A DNA stretch of 64,000 bases, from positions 124,001 through 188,000 of the forward strand of contig ML978198.1 in assembly GCA_010015745.1 (NCBI GenBank). Direction: 5' to 3'. A model generated the notes under the pieces. That model ran no database searches. It was not told the origin of the DNA and saw nothing but the letters and a program-made list of their open reading frames with translations. This DNA comes from Setomelanomma holmii. Its lineage: Eukaryota > Ascomycota > Dothideomycetes > Pleosporales > Phaeosphaeriaceae. This document shows, piece by piece, positions 33,325 to 45,024 of this stretch (position 1 is the first letter of the stretch; each line of letters opens with the position of its first letter). A program made the position numbers and the translations under genes.

Positions 33325-33885
33325 ATGCCTCACACCCCGTCCAAGATCCGCAAATGGATAGACAACATTATTGCGGACCTCACAGAGACTAAGATTGACA
33401 CTACAGATATAGAGCAAAAGGACAAGCAGCCCGACCATCTTCTTGAGCACATCAGCGACAAGCCAGTGGTCGAGGACGACCCAAGGCCCAACGCTTCTAT
33501 CTCTAGATCTCTGCATGACCGACACCTTCCCCCAAGCCCAAGCGCACCATCAGAGCATCAAATCGATTCATCCTCAAAGAAGCCGCAACGTCACGCCAGA
33601 AAACGCACGTGGACAAGACGCCAAAGAGCCACGTCCTCGCAGGGCAGCATCACCTCCTCAAGATGTGAAACTATCTGCATCACAACGCAGAGGGAGAAAC
33701 GGCGCAGGATCGAGAGTCTTATGAAGGCCAGGGCGGCCGAAGCGAGCCCTGCGACTGATATGGCTGGAGCTGAAACAGCCATTGACAACATCCAGTCTCA
33801 ACGTACCGAGGATCCATTGTCACCTTTGAACAATTCTGCATGGCCGACGCTTGAGGAAGCGGCTGGCCAGAACAAACGACGATAG
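33325..33885 (+). CDS. Hypothetical basic, low-complexity protein, 186 aa
   Basis: Single-exon frame from ATG 33325 (MPHTPSKIRKWIDNIIADLT) to TAG 33885. A short amphipathic start is followed by Ser/Pro/Lys/Arg-rich sequence (KKPQRHARKRTWTRRQRAT) that could be a nuclear localisation signal. No fold or family is recognised. It overlaps the tail of the minus-strand frame 33798-34241 by about 90 bp, so one of the two may end elsewhere or not be coding. Confidence 0.45.
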   Translation: MPHTPSKIRKWIDNIIADLTETKIDTTDIEQKDKQPDHLLEHISDKPVVEDDPRPNASISRSLHDRHLPPSPSAPSEHQIDSSSKKPQRHARKRTWTRRQRATSSQGSITSSRCETICITTQREKRRRIESLMKARAAEASPATDMAGAETAIDNIQSQRTEDPLSPLNNSAWPTLEEAAGQNKRR

Positions 33886-34241
33886 GTGGGTTCGCCAACT
33901 CGATGAATTGTTGTTTTGACAAGATATGAGAGACTCACATCCTTCCAGGTTCCGCCGATCAGCTGCTGCTTTTTCGCCATGAAGTTGCTGTAGAGCTCCG
34001 AGAAACGATATGCGAAAACATCTGTGCGGCCATGGGGGACGCCTGAAATGTACATGACGTGGCGAGATAGATACAAGTGACCACTGGTGAAGGCGTTGGG
34101 GTGGCTGTTGATCGACTTCTGAGCATGTGCAAAGGGTATGTAGATGTTGGATGCAAAAAGGCCGACCTTCCTGCTGTTGTAGCTTGAAGGTAGATATAGT
34201 GGATATCTGACAGTAGAAAATGGCGCGACCTTCCCATCCAT
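33798..34241 (-). CDS. Hypothetical protein, 147 aa
   Basis: Minus-strand frame from ATG 34241. The first 100 residues look protein-like (VRYPLYLPSSYNSRKVGLF, YISGVPHGRTDVFAYRFSEL, NFMAKKQQLIGGTWK). After TWK a GTGAGT donor-like site suggests the last 45 codons may be intronic and the true 3' end different. It lies 35 bp downstream of the F-box-like gene on the same strand and could be its former 3' part. No family recognised. Confidence 0.35.
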   Translation of the reverse strand: MDGKVAPFSTVRYPLYLPSSYNSRKVGLFASNIYIPFAHAQKSINSHPNAFTSGHLYLSRHVMYISGVPHGRTDVFAYRFSELYSNFMAKKQQLIGGTWKDVSLSYLVKTTIHRVGEPTYRRLFWPAASSSVGHAELFKGDNGSSVR

Positions 34242-34276
34242 TTTCCTTCAGCGCCGCGAAAGTGAAATACCGGACA

Positions 34277-35269
34277 CTAACGATTGCACCAATCTTTTGG
34301 ATGAATGCAAAAGCAGGACTTATACAGCCACCCAAAGACGTCCAGACCAGACTGTGAAGGGCCTGTTTTCTGACTATTTCTAGGCTGCTGTCGAATATAA
34401 TTCATTGTCCGATTTACCTCGTGCGATCCTCGCAACGTAGCTCTTAGACTGTTCAACCACTCGTCTTCCGTCTCGAGCATGTTGTGTCCATCTTTTGTGT
34501 ATTGGTACGTCTTGCCCATGGTGATCATCATGAATAGCACTCTGGCGCCCCTCAGCTGTGCTGCGGTGATCCAAGGCTTGAGAATACTCCAGGCAGTGAA
34601 CATGGTGTGTGCAAGAGCAAGCATGTGGTCTTCGCCTGAATGCGATATGCCCAGCTCCGATCGGAATACGACGTCTAGTTCGAATCCGCGAGCCCACTTG
34701 CAGTCCAGCAGCGCATCACAATCTGCGCGTAGGGTATCGAGATGGATGCAATTCGGCAGACGTTCGTTAAAATCTAAGAGGCCACTAATGTGCAGTTTCT
34801 TCAGGCTCGCATGTCCCGGCGTGCAGCCTGTGCCAAAGAAGTCCGTGTTCAGAAAGACTGGTATTGCAGATGACATGTCGATCCACAAGTCTCGTTGGAC
34901 TTCGTATACGAGTTCCACAATCTCTTGTGCAAATGAAGGATACACCAATTTCGCTTCTGCGATGATCGGCAATTGGCCTTTCACCGTTGGGTAGGTCCTA
35001 TACTCTTGTGGTTCCTGGCCATGGCGGTATGGAAATCGATCAAACCGGACATCAGCACATATCTCGATCCGGGAGATGTCGAATTTGGTAATGATATATT
35101 GATAGATCATGTCGCGCAATTCTCTAGGCAAGCGAGTGTGCACGGCTTTGGTGAGGTTGAAGAGACTGTGATGGGTCCAGGTTAGGCGGACTGGTCAGCG
35201 TGGGAGTTCGAAGATGTCATACCTCGCCGGCCTCTTGGCTTTCGAGCCAGGGGAGAACGGAACTTTCAT
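34277..35269 (-). pseudogene. F-box-like gene with an in-frame TGA
   Basis: From ATG 35269 the minus strand reads 24 codons (MKVPFSPGSKAKRPARYDIF..) to a TGA at 35197-35195. It continues in the same phase for about 300 codons to a stop at 34277. After the TGA comes THHSLFNLTKAVHTRLPREL and RDMIYQYIITK; the LPRELRDMIYQYI core is the typical start of fungal F-box-like or 2EXR-type proteins. A leucine-rich body follows (LKKLHISGLLDFNERLPN, LDTLRADCDALLDC) and a cysteine-containing tail. If an alternative start downstream of the TGA is used (for example the Met in RDMIYQYI), most of the protein survives but the F-box core is lost. F-box proteins recruit substrates to SCF ubiquitin ligases; the substrate is unknown. 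Confidence 0.5.
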
Positions 35270-36243
35270 CGTCTCAAATCAAAAGTAGTAGAGAGTTGTT
35301 GATGTTTTACGACTGAAGTATGTAGGGGGATATGCATCAAGGTACGCTGATGCCTTGCGCCAAGGTGAGCGGGTGGTGGCTATGCCGGCAACATCTCGAT
35401 TTGCAGCCCAGCGGCGAGAAGGCATCCAAAATACAGAATTCGAGAAAGTCGGGTCGTGGCCGATATCATACACGTCTAGAACAAAGCCCAGCGTTATTGT
35501 GGAAGTGAGATGCCGGTGCCCCTGTGGGATACGCCACTTTTGCATTGAGCAAGTATAGACGAGCTTACCTCCTTGGCGATGATCGTCCTGATGGATCTAC
35601 CGCAAGGACTCATGATATGCTACAACGACCTCGTGTAGGAGAGGATCTGTCGAGACCAGCCGTAAGGAACATTTGACGAGCAGACTGCGTACTACAGCCT
35701 ATGCTTAATTCGCAGAGTGGGAATTTGACCTTGTCCATTGCTCGACAAAAAAAGAAAGCTCTCACAAGTCGACTGGCCGTCCTGAGGTTCCTTAGGGAGA
35801 CATGGTGGCAGATGTGGCCGAATTCGATGCGTCGTCAGTCTTGACGCGCAGTGAAAGGCTTGTGTTCCTTCGAGATTGCCACTTGAGGAAGGCGACAAGG
35901 AGTTAGCTTGAACGACGCGAAGGCTTCCGGTTTGGCAAGCTGACTGGTAACCGCGTTCACTCGAGCAGTCTATGCATTGGACTCGAAGTGAGCATTGATG
36001 CACTTGCTATGGCCAGTTACCCGAGTACATTGGGATGACGGGGAGTGGGCTACAGAGCACGTGCTGGCTGGGATGACCAGGTCGCTAAGTGCATGGCGCT
36101 TCGTCATATGCGGCGCATAAATGTCCAAGCCACATCATGCGCGGCTGCCATGTCGAGCTTCTAACAGACATCAAACACGACCTCAACTGCACCTTTACAA
36201 TACCTTCACCTTACACAAAACTCACACCAGACTCACGTCAACC
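35270..36243. other. Intergenic, divergent promoter region
   Basis: No recognised gene. Antisense frame pairs at 35279-35545/35355-35558 lack domain content. The region carries the promoters of the F-box-like gene (minus) and CUE5 (plus). Confidence 0.4.
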
Positions 36244-37743
36244 ATGTCTGAGAAACCCACGGCTGACAAGGTATGCAGTCTTTAGTACTCAGCAGAAGTG
36301 CCCCACTCATGTATCATTGCAGCCTCCAGAGAGCCCAACCACGGCGCGTGAGCTTGACTTCGACGACGACAACGATGCGTCTACGAGCGCTCCCCACGAC
36401 ACGACCACAGCGCCTCCGCCGCCCTCAAAGTCGCCCAAGCCTGGTGTGCGCTTCACAGAAGCAGCCACAGAAATTCCCCCACCAAAGCCCCCACGGCCCA
36501 TGTCCCCGCAGCAGCAGGCGCAGAACACGCTGATCGAAGCATTTCCGGATATCGACAGCAATGTCGTCCGGGCGGTCTTGGTTGCTAGCAATGGCAAGGT
36601 CGAGCCTGCCTTCAATGCGCTGCTGAGTAGGTTTGCGCCTGCCTGGTAGCGATCTTGAGCTAATGATTAAAGGCATGTCGGACCCCAACTTCAAGGCCGA
36701 AGAGACGCCCCCGCCACAACCACCGCGCCCACAGCCCCGCAGCCAGCTCGAGCAGGACGAGATATATGCGCGCCAGCTCGCTGAGCACTACCAGAGCCAG
36801 GGTGGTCAGCCAGGCACACACGCGTCACGGGCGCCGGGCGGTTCAAGGAGCCAGCAGAGGCCGCCTAACGAGGCCGACCGAGAGCACAGCTTCTTTGACG
36901 GTATGTCGCGCGGGCCTAAAACAACAAGGTGTCCATGCTAATACAGGCCAGACGATCTACCCGAGATTCGCAAGAACATCGAGCAGGGCTTCAAGGAGAC
37001 ACAAAAGACGGTCACCAGCTGGATCAGCAATCTCACCAAGAAGCTGGACGGCGAGCCTGACGAGTACGACGGCTATGGCAACCCTGTGCACCGAGATCAG
37101 CAGAGGCCCGGACAGTCATCTTCACAGAGACAGAACTTTGGGCCGTCTCAGTCAGATCAGCTGTACGGCATCCGCAAGTCCGCCGAGACGCGACGGTCTG
37201 CCGATCATAACCGCTACGATGCTGACAACAGGGTGCTTGGTGATGACTTTGCCCAGCTTGAGCTGAGGGACAACGAGGGTATGCCTACATATGCTATTGC
37301 GGAAGTCACAATGTTAACAACTTCCAGGTCCAGGTCCACGGACATCAAGTCGCCCGCATGCGAATCCTGACCTCTTCAAACCCACGCCAGTGTCGCCTCC
37401 GCAGACCGGCCCGGTAGATGAAGTTGACGCGCTGTATCGCAACCCGTCACCAAACAGCCAGTCGAACCAAGGGAAATCTGGAGGCAAGAAGTGGCAGCCC
37501 TTGACCTCCGTCGCCCCGCACCCCGAACCGGATGATCATGATCCTTTCAGCCTCGGCGATAGTGACGACGAGGAGAGCAAGACGAAGGACACCAATCCCG
37601 TGGACACTGAGCGACTCAAGAAGGCGGCAGCAAGCAAGGACGTTACCTCTCCAGGCACAGGTGAGCTGAAGCCTGCTGAGCGAAGTGGAAGTATAGGTCA
37701 AAAAGACGCAGCTGCCGAGGCGCTGCTGAAGGACGCGAAATAA
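36244..37743 (+). CDS. CUE5: CUE-domain ubiquitin-binding adaptor, CUE5 type, 433 aa
   Basis: Five exons (36244-36270, 36323-36626, 36673-36900, 36952-37278, 37328-37743) are joined by introns of 46-52 nt with matching phases; the total is 433 residues. The CUE domain at about residues 76-117 (NTLIEAFPDIDSNVVRAVLVASNGKVEPAFNALL in part) spans the second splice joint and ends MSDPNF, as in yeast Cue5. The rest is Pro/Gln/Ser-rich and disordered, with KTVTSWISNLTKKL as a short helix. In yeast, Cue5 binds ubiquitinated aggregates through CUE and delivers them to Atg8 for autophagy. An Atg8-interacting W/F/YxxL candidate is KKWQPLTSV near the C terminus. The very short first exon (nine codons) is supported by a good GTATGC donor. 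Unbroken. Confidence 0.9.
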
Positions 37744-40700
37744 GCCGACTTTCTTGCGTGACTGATTGTGTAGTATTTCAGCATTGGGACAACTCGCAGC
37801 ATCAATGAATTTCTTCAGGCAGGTGTCGCTCGCTCTTTCCTTAACCACGGCTCCTATCACAGCTGGTCTAGGTGCAGCTACCTCTTTGGTAGGATGCTCC
37901 TTCCTCATGCATGATTGCCAAGCACGCGATTTGTCGAACGTCATCTCTTCCTCATTCTCTCACCCCACACTCTTCTGTCTTTCAGACTGCCGTCTGAAGC
38001 TACGTTGACTCCAGCAGCTACTCCAGGGACAACAACGCGAACGCATGCACGCCCCCCAAACCTGATAGCATCTGTACCCGAAGCATACCTCAGGCATGAC
38101 TTTTCCTCGCAACGCATTCGCCCAGGACGTTGCCTCACGCCGCGTTTGCTCAGCTACCTGTTCGATCTGCAAGTCTTGGAGGCAGACTTTCCTTCCAGTC
38201 TAAGCATCACTCGACATCAAACACCAGCACAAGTACTGGACTGGCCAGTGCAGCGTTCGGAAGGGGAATCCAGCCCATCTTCTCGCTCTCCACTTCGCCA
38301 ACGCCACATTCTCGAACAGTGCGTGGTCAGGCACGTGCGGATCGACATTCGGAACTTTTATCCTGGCCAATCACAGCATTTTTATTTTGGACTTCCACAT
38401 GAAGCACATTACGACTCATCGAACACCACCGTCACGGCGGTATCACTTCGGTGCGTTTAGAATTCGAGATGCAGGAACAGAGTAGACCAGATATCGAGAC
38501 TTTCGCGCTTGCTATTGTGGCTTGCAAAGAATCTGTGATAGTTGCACCGATGACGCTGAAAACCAGTCTTCACACAGACTGGAGGTGCATATCATGCCCG
38601 GGAAAAGCGACAGATAGGGTCTCCCATGGCGTGACATGATCCCGCGTAAGAGCGAACCCGAGAACCTACCTGCACAAGCCGTGTGGACCTTGCAAAAAAA
38701 GCTTGAACACTCGCAAGCAAGATCCGCAACATGACCATCGACACACTTACGATCAGTTTGTGCAAGCAATACCTTCAGCCTTGTGGGCCTCGTCGTCAGT
38801 GCAGCGTTCGATGCCCGGGTTTTCCGATCGCATCTGGGGAACTGGGCCAGCTCCAACAGCTGTGCCAAACAATCATGGTTTGCCCAGTCAATTTTCGCAG
38901 CAGGTTGAGTCCACCGAGTGACCTTGGGCCTGGTTGCAGGAACGCGCAGCTCTCGATATACGTTGGCAGAAGTGCAGGTCGGAATCGTCACATCTTTGCT
39001 TGAGCCCAGCCCTACCAGCCCTGCTGATCCTTTCAGCCGTATGGAAAGCCTGCGAGCGCAATTTTGGCGCACAATTTCCAAGTAGAGTCGAGTATCCAGA
39101 AGCCTTGGACGATTCACTCTGCCAATCCTCTGAGGTTGCATCTGCCACTCGCCCTGTGAAGTGCTTACACTTGCGACGCGATCATCCATATTGCGGCTGA
39201 AGATAGAGGCAGATCTCTCTTATCAACGACCAAGAAGCGAGAGTCAGGCACCCAGAAGCGATGTTAGATCGATACAACCCTTGCGATGAGGCGAGTCAAT
39301 GCCTGACGACAACAACGTCACTTGCCTTGGTCGTGGAAGGTATACTATCCGACGCCGATGAAATTAGATTGCTGAATCTACAGCTTTCTGGCGAGCAGTT
39401 CGAGGCTTTTTAGGTTTCGAACCGCATGTCTTGCGATAACACCGAAGTTCACCTCCCACCTTTCCAGGCGAATGTGCAGGCTCTAGAGCCCAACAGAGAA
39501 GCTGGAGCGGACCTTCTGTCCCAAGGTTCCCACCTCAATTGCGCATCCTCCGGATTTGCGTCAGGCATCGCGCGGGGAACGCAGAGGAGTCCCACTGCAT
39601 CGTTCCTGGGGTAAAGCTTGACATTCTACGCACCAACAATTCGTCACACTTGCAATTGGAATTGCAAAAGCAAATCGTACGACTGCATGATGAAATCGGT
39701 TGATGAAAATACATACGCAACTAGCGCGAAGCTAGATTCGCTACGCACGTGTAATTGCGGGTTTCAGGCGCACCCGTGCCGTCCAAGCCTCTCTGGGTTC
39801 CCTGCATCCGCGAAGGTCCCGTAGCCGCGTTCCTCGTCTCCGAAGTCCAAAGCTGCAAGATCAACAGCGGCCTCCATGTCAGTGATCCAGGTTAATGGCG
39901 TTGGCTGTCAGGAACAGGGCACGTTTTCAATGAGGTGACGAATTTGATGGCGTCGCCGCCCAACATTCGTTTCGCTTCTCAAACCGCCACACTTGCAGGT
40001 GAGCGACTGAGAAATCTGAAGTTAAAGTTCCGAGCGTTAACTTTGGGGAGGGCGACGTTGAGTACGTTTTGCTTGTCGACAGCAAGAGCATCAGATGCAC
40101 TTCTGAAGATGGTTGTTTTGCTGCCCTGTTCCGTACACCGTACAATATTGCACAAGGCTGCCATGTGCAATGATTGCAGGTCATCTCCTTTGTACGAGTC
40201 GAGATCTGGAACCCGTAGTAGATCTTCGGGCTTCCAACTTTGCAGTATGTGAGGCTGCAGCGCCCCACGAATCATCACGAGCGGCGGGCCCACCACACTT
40301 GCCGTGTCGATCCTCATGACTCAGCCCTTCGACAGATTCCCCGTCTCGAAACTGTCAACGATGAGTCCAAGGACGCGACAAGTTTGGGCTTCGATGCACG
40401 CTATCGCAGCTTTGCTGCGTGTTCCGTGCGGAAGCAGTCTCACTCGTGGCAAGTGTGAGTGGCCTTGTCCACTTGATACGAAACTCTAACGTGAAGTGCT
40501 CGGCTCATGACGGCTCAACTTAACTGATGAACGATTGATCGCTCGGGTGGGGCAAGATTGATGGATCAACAATCTCATCGGAAGGATCAGTCTGGGGGAA
40601 GCGAGATTCTTCGTGCTCCCAACAGACATGTGGTGGATACTTGACATCGCCAAGCGAGTAAATAAGCGCGTCCCATCAAGATCGCCAGAATGGGCCCCAG

Positions 40701-41123
40701 CTGATATGCAGGTCATCACAGAACTTTCCTGCAAAGAGCCCAAGCGTCGCCTTTGTTGCAGGGACATCGCCTTACCTACGCAGACGGTTTTGGGATTTGG
40801 CTCCGGCAAGCATGCTTTCGGCCGCTGACGAATGGCAGCGCCTGACCCCTCGACATTTGGCAGCCAAACCCTCTGCCTGAACTTTGTCTTGACTCGGGCA
40901 ATTCTTCGCCCTGGCGTCTCCTCTCCTGAAGCCAATCTTTAGCTCCCGTCTTGTGGGTTCTCAGACATGAAAAGACTAGACAATGCCATCGCGAAATGCT
41001 TGAAATGTCACTTGCAACTCACCAGCATCTCATGTCTTTTAGCTCTCGGTGACCAACCGCCCATCTAGTCTTCGGCTGTTATAGACTGGTCCCCTCATTT
41101 TGAGCATACTCTCGCTGCACAAT
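37744..41123. other. 3.4-kb region without a recognisable gene
   Basis: The largest gene-poor stretch. The longest frames are 37915-38460 plus (181 codons) and 38512-39189 minus (225 codons, start MDDRVASVSTSQGEW). Both have unstructured Arg/Ser/Thr-rich composition and overlap antisense alternatives, so neither is called. No terminal repeats, transposase motifs or RNA gene signatures were noticed. It may be relic sequence. Confidence 0.4.
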
Positions 41124-42576
41124 ATGAACCATGAGTTCCGGGCCAACGTTCGTTTCGAGCCCTGGGGGCCGTTCGTCTCGCCAAATTATGTGAATGAACC
41201 GATCACTTACTCGGATATCATCGTCTCGTCGGTCGTGTGGGCATTGACGCTGATTAGTGCCATCATCGCGACATGGCAAGCCCTGCTCCAGACCAAACAC
41301 TCGAGAGCACCGTGGAGAAGTATTTACGTCTGGATGATATGGCTGGAACTCGTGGCGTCCTTGACCATGGGGTTAGTGTGCTACCTGCATTTGTTGAAGT
41401 ACATACCACCTAGTGAGTATTCGATTTGCACTTGTTCGCTGTAAAAGACTGACATTGCACAGGTTTTGCTTTCTACTTCACGATCCGTAAGTGTGGGATT
41501 AAGCGCTTCGCCAAGCACCCAGACTAACTCTGTATAGTCTTCTGGTGGTGTATTCAAGTACAGCTTCTCCTACAAATCGTTATCAACCGTATCCGAGTCA
41601 TTGTGCCCGATCGCAAGCGTTCCTTCAACATTATGGTAGGAACCGCCGTCTTCGTCACGGCAATCAACATCAGCGTGTTCAACATCTGGATCCCCGCCCG
41701 CCTGCAGATCAGCCACAAGTACCGTGTCATCAACGAGGTCTGGGATCGTATTGAGAAGTGTCTCTACTTGTTCGTAGATGCTTTCCTCAATTGGTATTTC
41801 TTGAAGACTGTCAAGGCCAATCTCATCAGCAATGGACTTACCAAGTACAACAAGCTGGTACGCTTCAATCAGCGTATCGTCGTCGTCTCTCTTTGTATGG
41901 ACGTCATGATTATTGGCGCTATGTCCATTCCCAATTCCTTCGTGTAAGTTGCAATACGTGTGTGTGGATTCTCACACATGTTGACTTGTATACCAGATAC
42001 ATACAATTTCATCCTCTCGCCTATCTCGTCAAACTCAACATCGAGATGACCATGGCCAACCTCATCAAGCGCATCGCCATCTCCACGTCCCGCCGTACCG
42101 GGAAAGCCTACATCGCGCAAGAGTTCAAGTCCTCTTCCAACCTCAGCAACTCGGGCAAGACTGGCACCGGGCCTCGACATTCGCAACGCGGCACGCTACA
42201 CGAACTCGCCAGCACCGTTTCGTACGACGCCGAAAGCAAAGGACCCAGCGACCGCGTTTTCTCTTTCGCACCGACTGGCAACCAGATCAAGACGACGCAA
42301 GAAGTCACCGTAACGTCGGAACCAAATCCGTTCTTCGAGCGCGGGCGTCGAGGGTCAGAAGTCGAGATTACAGGCGCATATCAAAATAAAGCCAACATAC
42401 CCGATGTCATTGTTGAGGAGACAAGTCCGAGTCCAAGGAGCAAAAGTCTGGATTCGAATACGGAGGTTGCGGAGAGCCTGAAGAGTTCAGATCATCCGAA
42501 GCGCATGGAGGATAGTGATGATGAGACTGCACTGGTGGGCATAAGAGGGAGAGGGCGGGGACGAGATACACAATAG
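41124..42576 (+). CDS. Fungal multipass integral membrane protein, 432 aa
   Basis: Four exons (41124-41412, 41463-41486, 41538-41943, 41997-42576) are joined by introns of 50, 51 and 53 nt with canonical sites and matching phases. The second exon is only 24 nt. The protein has about seven hydrophobic segments in its first 270 residues (SDIIVSSVVWALTLISAII, IYVWMIWLELVASLTMGLV, FAFYFTILFWWCIQVQLLL, IMVGTAVFVTAINISVFNIW, IVVVSLCMDVMIIGAMS). A long cytosolic Ser/Glu/Arg-rich tail follows. Layout and length fit the fungal rhodopsin-like/PTH11-related integral membrane proteins, but the CFEM domain is absent and ligand or partner cannot be inferred. ATG 41124 (MNHEFRANV) is the first in frame. Confidence 0.8.
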
Positions 42577-43003
42577 ATGGGAAAGACGTTGGAGTGATGA
42601 TTTGCTACGAGTAATAGAAGTGCGTATATCACTGTGTTTCTAATGCAAGCATACAAACATCATTCCCGCACTCGAGGCTCCATGCATTCGGCTGTCTGGA
42701 TTTCACGATGTCGACAAGACCCATGATGGTCTAGTTTTTTGCGTGTAACCTTTTCGGACGCGTTGCCTCACTTCAGGCTACATTATGCTAATGCGCAGTC
42801 AATACTCGACGTCGGACACGGGTTCCACCGCCTTTGCTACCTCTCCCTTGATGCATGACGTCACGGGAAGCCTTGCAGGCACCAACCGTCTTGGATGCAG
42901 GAGCCCAATATCTCGAAGTACTAAAACTCGAATGCTACGCTCGAGACTTGATGTGAACTTGTTAAATCGCCTATATCCATTGTCGCTACCAAACATTACC
43001 CAC
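42577..43003. other. Intergenic with a CRE palindrome
   Basis: No gene. A perfect TGACGTCA lies at 42856-42863 and is followed by CGGG, the same 12-mer as at 7680. It is about 140 bp upstream of the F-box remnant. Confidence 0.4.
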
Positions 43004-43441
43004 GATGTCCTTCCAATCCCTACCCCGCGACATCATCCTCCTAATCACAGACATCCTCCCCGTTCCAGCCATAGAAGCCCTCACCCTAACATTCAACAAG
43101 GACATAACGCCCCTTTGTATCCCTTGCTATCACGCCTCTTCGCTCGGCGTCGCAATGCACGCATCGTAACATTGCGCTTTGATCCGCCACGCTTCAGCAG
43201 CCACGGTTATCCCAAACTCCTTTCCAGAAACTGCGCGAGATTCGATCTGCTTGAAAACACCAAGTTCGAATGGCCCACGGATCGAGAGCAGAAAGTGGAG
43301 TATTTCGATTTAGATGGGACGCTACATTGGCTTGAGGGTAGACTGACTTTGTGTTCTCATATCTGTAGGTGTTTGATCGGTGGGTGTTTGAGATTTGCAT
43401 TACGGACGGGAAGCCGAACGATACACTTAAGGAGTATGTGA
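43004..43441 (+). pseudogene. F-box gene remnant with one-base frameshift
   Basis: ATG 43004 opens a textbook fungal F-box start (MSFQSLPRDIILLITDIL). The frame stays coherent to about DITPLCIP and then stops after MHAS. One base over, the reading continues LYPLLSRLFARRRNARIVTL, RNCARFDLLENTKFEWP and YFDLDGTLHWLEG to a stop at 43441. A single indel near 43110 therefore splits it. The remaining product would be short even when joined, so the gene may also be truncated at its 3' end by the convergent oxidase at 43531. Confidence 0.5.
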
Positions 43442-43530
43442 GAGGGATGTATGTTTGTGGGGAGAAGGAGTAAGAAGCGTGATTGAATAATAGGTGAGCT
43501 TCAGGTCTCGATGCATGGGGATGGCGGATC

Positions 43531-45024
43531 TCATTTGGCTGTGTCTGATACGGACATGTCCACTCTCCCACCAAAACCCTTCTTCTGCAATCCGTCCAAT
43601 CTCTCTCCACTTATCAGAAACGACTTTGGAAACCACTCAGGCTTCTCTTCTCCCAAAAGCATCCGCGCCAACGCCTCCGCACTCATCAAACACAAAACCA
43701 TCCCATGCCCATTAAACCCCGCGCTCATCCACACTCCTCGCATACCAGGAAATTGACCTACAAAAGGCCGCCCGTCCGCCGTCGCGCCCATGATTCCTGG
43801 CCATTCTTGCACAATGCGTTGAGATGCATCGTCTTGGTTGGTTTCACCCCAGTTTTCGGCACCAAAGTAACCTACAAGGCTTTCGCGAAGGTATGTCGAG
43901 ACAGTTGGGTTCAAAGAAGCGTCGTCGACAGTACCATACTCACTTGCACCAAATTCGGGCAAGCGACCTAGGCCCCCACCGATGATGATGTGTTGCTTCC
44001 CGTTGTCTATGGGGCGGGGAATCATGTACTCGTATCCATTGCGGTATATGAACGAATACGTTGACACAAGCGGAGACGGTAATTTTGATGCAGGCCCGGG
44101 ACGTTGTGCGGTAATTTGGCCTCGCATGGGGACGATGGCGGCTTGGAGGGAGGGCAGGAGGTACGGTGTGTATCCGTTTGTTGCGAGGATAACTGTTTGG
44201 GTGGCAATGGGGTTGTGGGATGTCCGAATAGTGTATGATGGATGATCCGAGAGTTGCAACTGGTCAGAGGGCGAAATGGAGTGGACTGTTGTGTTTGTGC
44301 ATAGTATCAGGCCCATTTTGACACATTCTTGAAGCACGCCCGTTGTGAAGCGGTAGGCGTGTATACGGCCAGCCATGTACTCGATCATACCGTGTGCATG
44401 TTCCTCTTTTTTAATAGCTGGATTGGCGTTCTGCATTGCGACATGGAATTCGTTTATTGCTGCTTCACGGCCTGTGTGAAGTTGATACCACGCCATTTCT
44501 CCAGCCTCTTTTTCTTCTGCTGTCGTATCAGCTTGCAGGGCTTCAATCGCTAACTTGCCCTTTTCCAATGTCTCTTCATCATATATCACGTCAACTGTCG
44601 TACACATCTCACTCTCACACTTGATTTCCAGCTCTTTAGCTAGCTGATGCGTCTCAACAATATTCGCATACTCCAGCCTCGCAATCTTCAACGCCTCCTC
44701 CTTCCCCAGCTCTTCTACATGCGCAAGATAGCTCCGGTAACTCGCTGCTTTTGTATGCCCACCGTTACGACCTGTAGCACCACTACAAATCTCACGCGCT
44801 TCGATCATGATCACCCGCGCATTAGGCTGTGTCTTGAGCAGATTGTATGCAATCATGGTGCCAGAGATGCCGGAGCCAATAATAGCATGGGTGTAGGGTG
44901 TGGTTGCAGCATCATCGACTTCGGGTTCGATGACATTTGCGAGTGGTGATTTGGGATGTTGCCAGTATGATGGGAGGGGGTTGGCGACTGGTGGACCAAC
45001 TGGAATGCGTGCGCGTGATTCCAT
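43531..45024 (-). CDS. FAD-dependent amine/amino-acid oxidase of the DAO family, 497 aa
   Basis: Intronless 497-residue flavoenzyme. The FAD-binding fold begins at about residue 46 with HAIIGSGISGTMIAYNLL (GxGxxG) and ends its first strand pair with a conserved acidic residue in VIMIEAREI. It is followed by GATGRNGGHTK, a hallmark of this fungal DAO/ordL-like group. Downstream are a substrate domain, VILATNGYTPYLLPSL and the C-terminal FAD contact in GIMGATADGRPFVG and GFNGHGMVLC. The family oxidises primary or secondary amines or D-/N-methyl amino acids to imines with H2O2 release. No PTS1 is visible (ends SDTAK), so it is probably cytosolic. The substrate is not readable. Confidence 0.9.
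   Translation of the reverse strand: MESRARIPVGPPVANPLPSYWQHPKSPLANVIEPEVDDAATTPYTHAIIGSGISGTMIAYNLLKTQPNARVIMIEAREICSGATGRNGGHTKAASYRSYLAHVEELGKEEALKIARLEYANIVETHQLAKELEIKCESEMCTTVDVIYDEETLEKGKLAIEALQADTTAEEKEAGEMAWYQLHTGREAAINEFHVAMQNANPAIKKEEHAHGMIEYMAGRIHAYRFTTGVLQECVKMGLILCTNTTVHSISPSDQLQLSDHPSYTIRTSHNPIATQTVILATNGYTPYLLPSLQAAIVPMRGQITAQRPGPASKLPSPLVSTYSFIYRNGYEYMIPRPIDNGKQHIIIGGGLGRLPEFGASEYGTVDDASLNPTVSTYLRESLVGYFGAENWGETNQDDASQRIVQEWPGIMGATADGRPFVGQFPGMRGVWMSAGFNGHGMVLCLMSAEALARMLLGEEKPEWFPKSFLISGERLDGLQKKGFGGRVDMSVSDTAK

Noticed and set aside
37915..38460. Plus-strand 181-codon frame as a gene
   Set aside because: Low-complexity and unstructured, no domain, directly 3' of CUE5 and more likely a chance frame.
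38512..39189. Minus-strand 225-codon frame as a gene
   Set aside because: Arg/Ser/Thr-rich without secondary-structure pattern or domain, with overlapping antisense frames. Length alone is weak support in GC-balanced DNA.
37744..41123. Transposon relic in the gene-poor stretch
   Set aside because: No terminal repeats, target duplications or transposase or reverse-transcriptase motifs could be found by eye.
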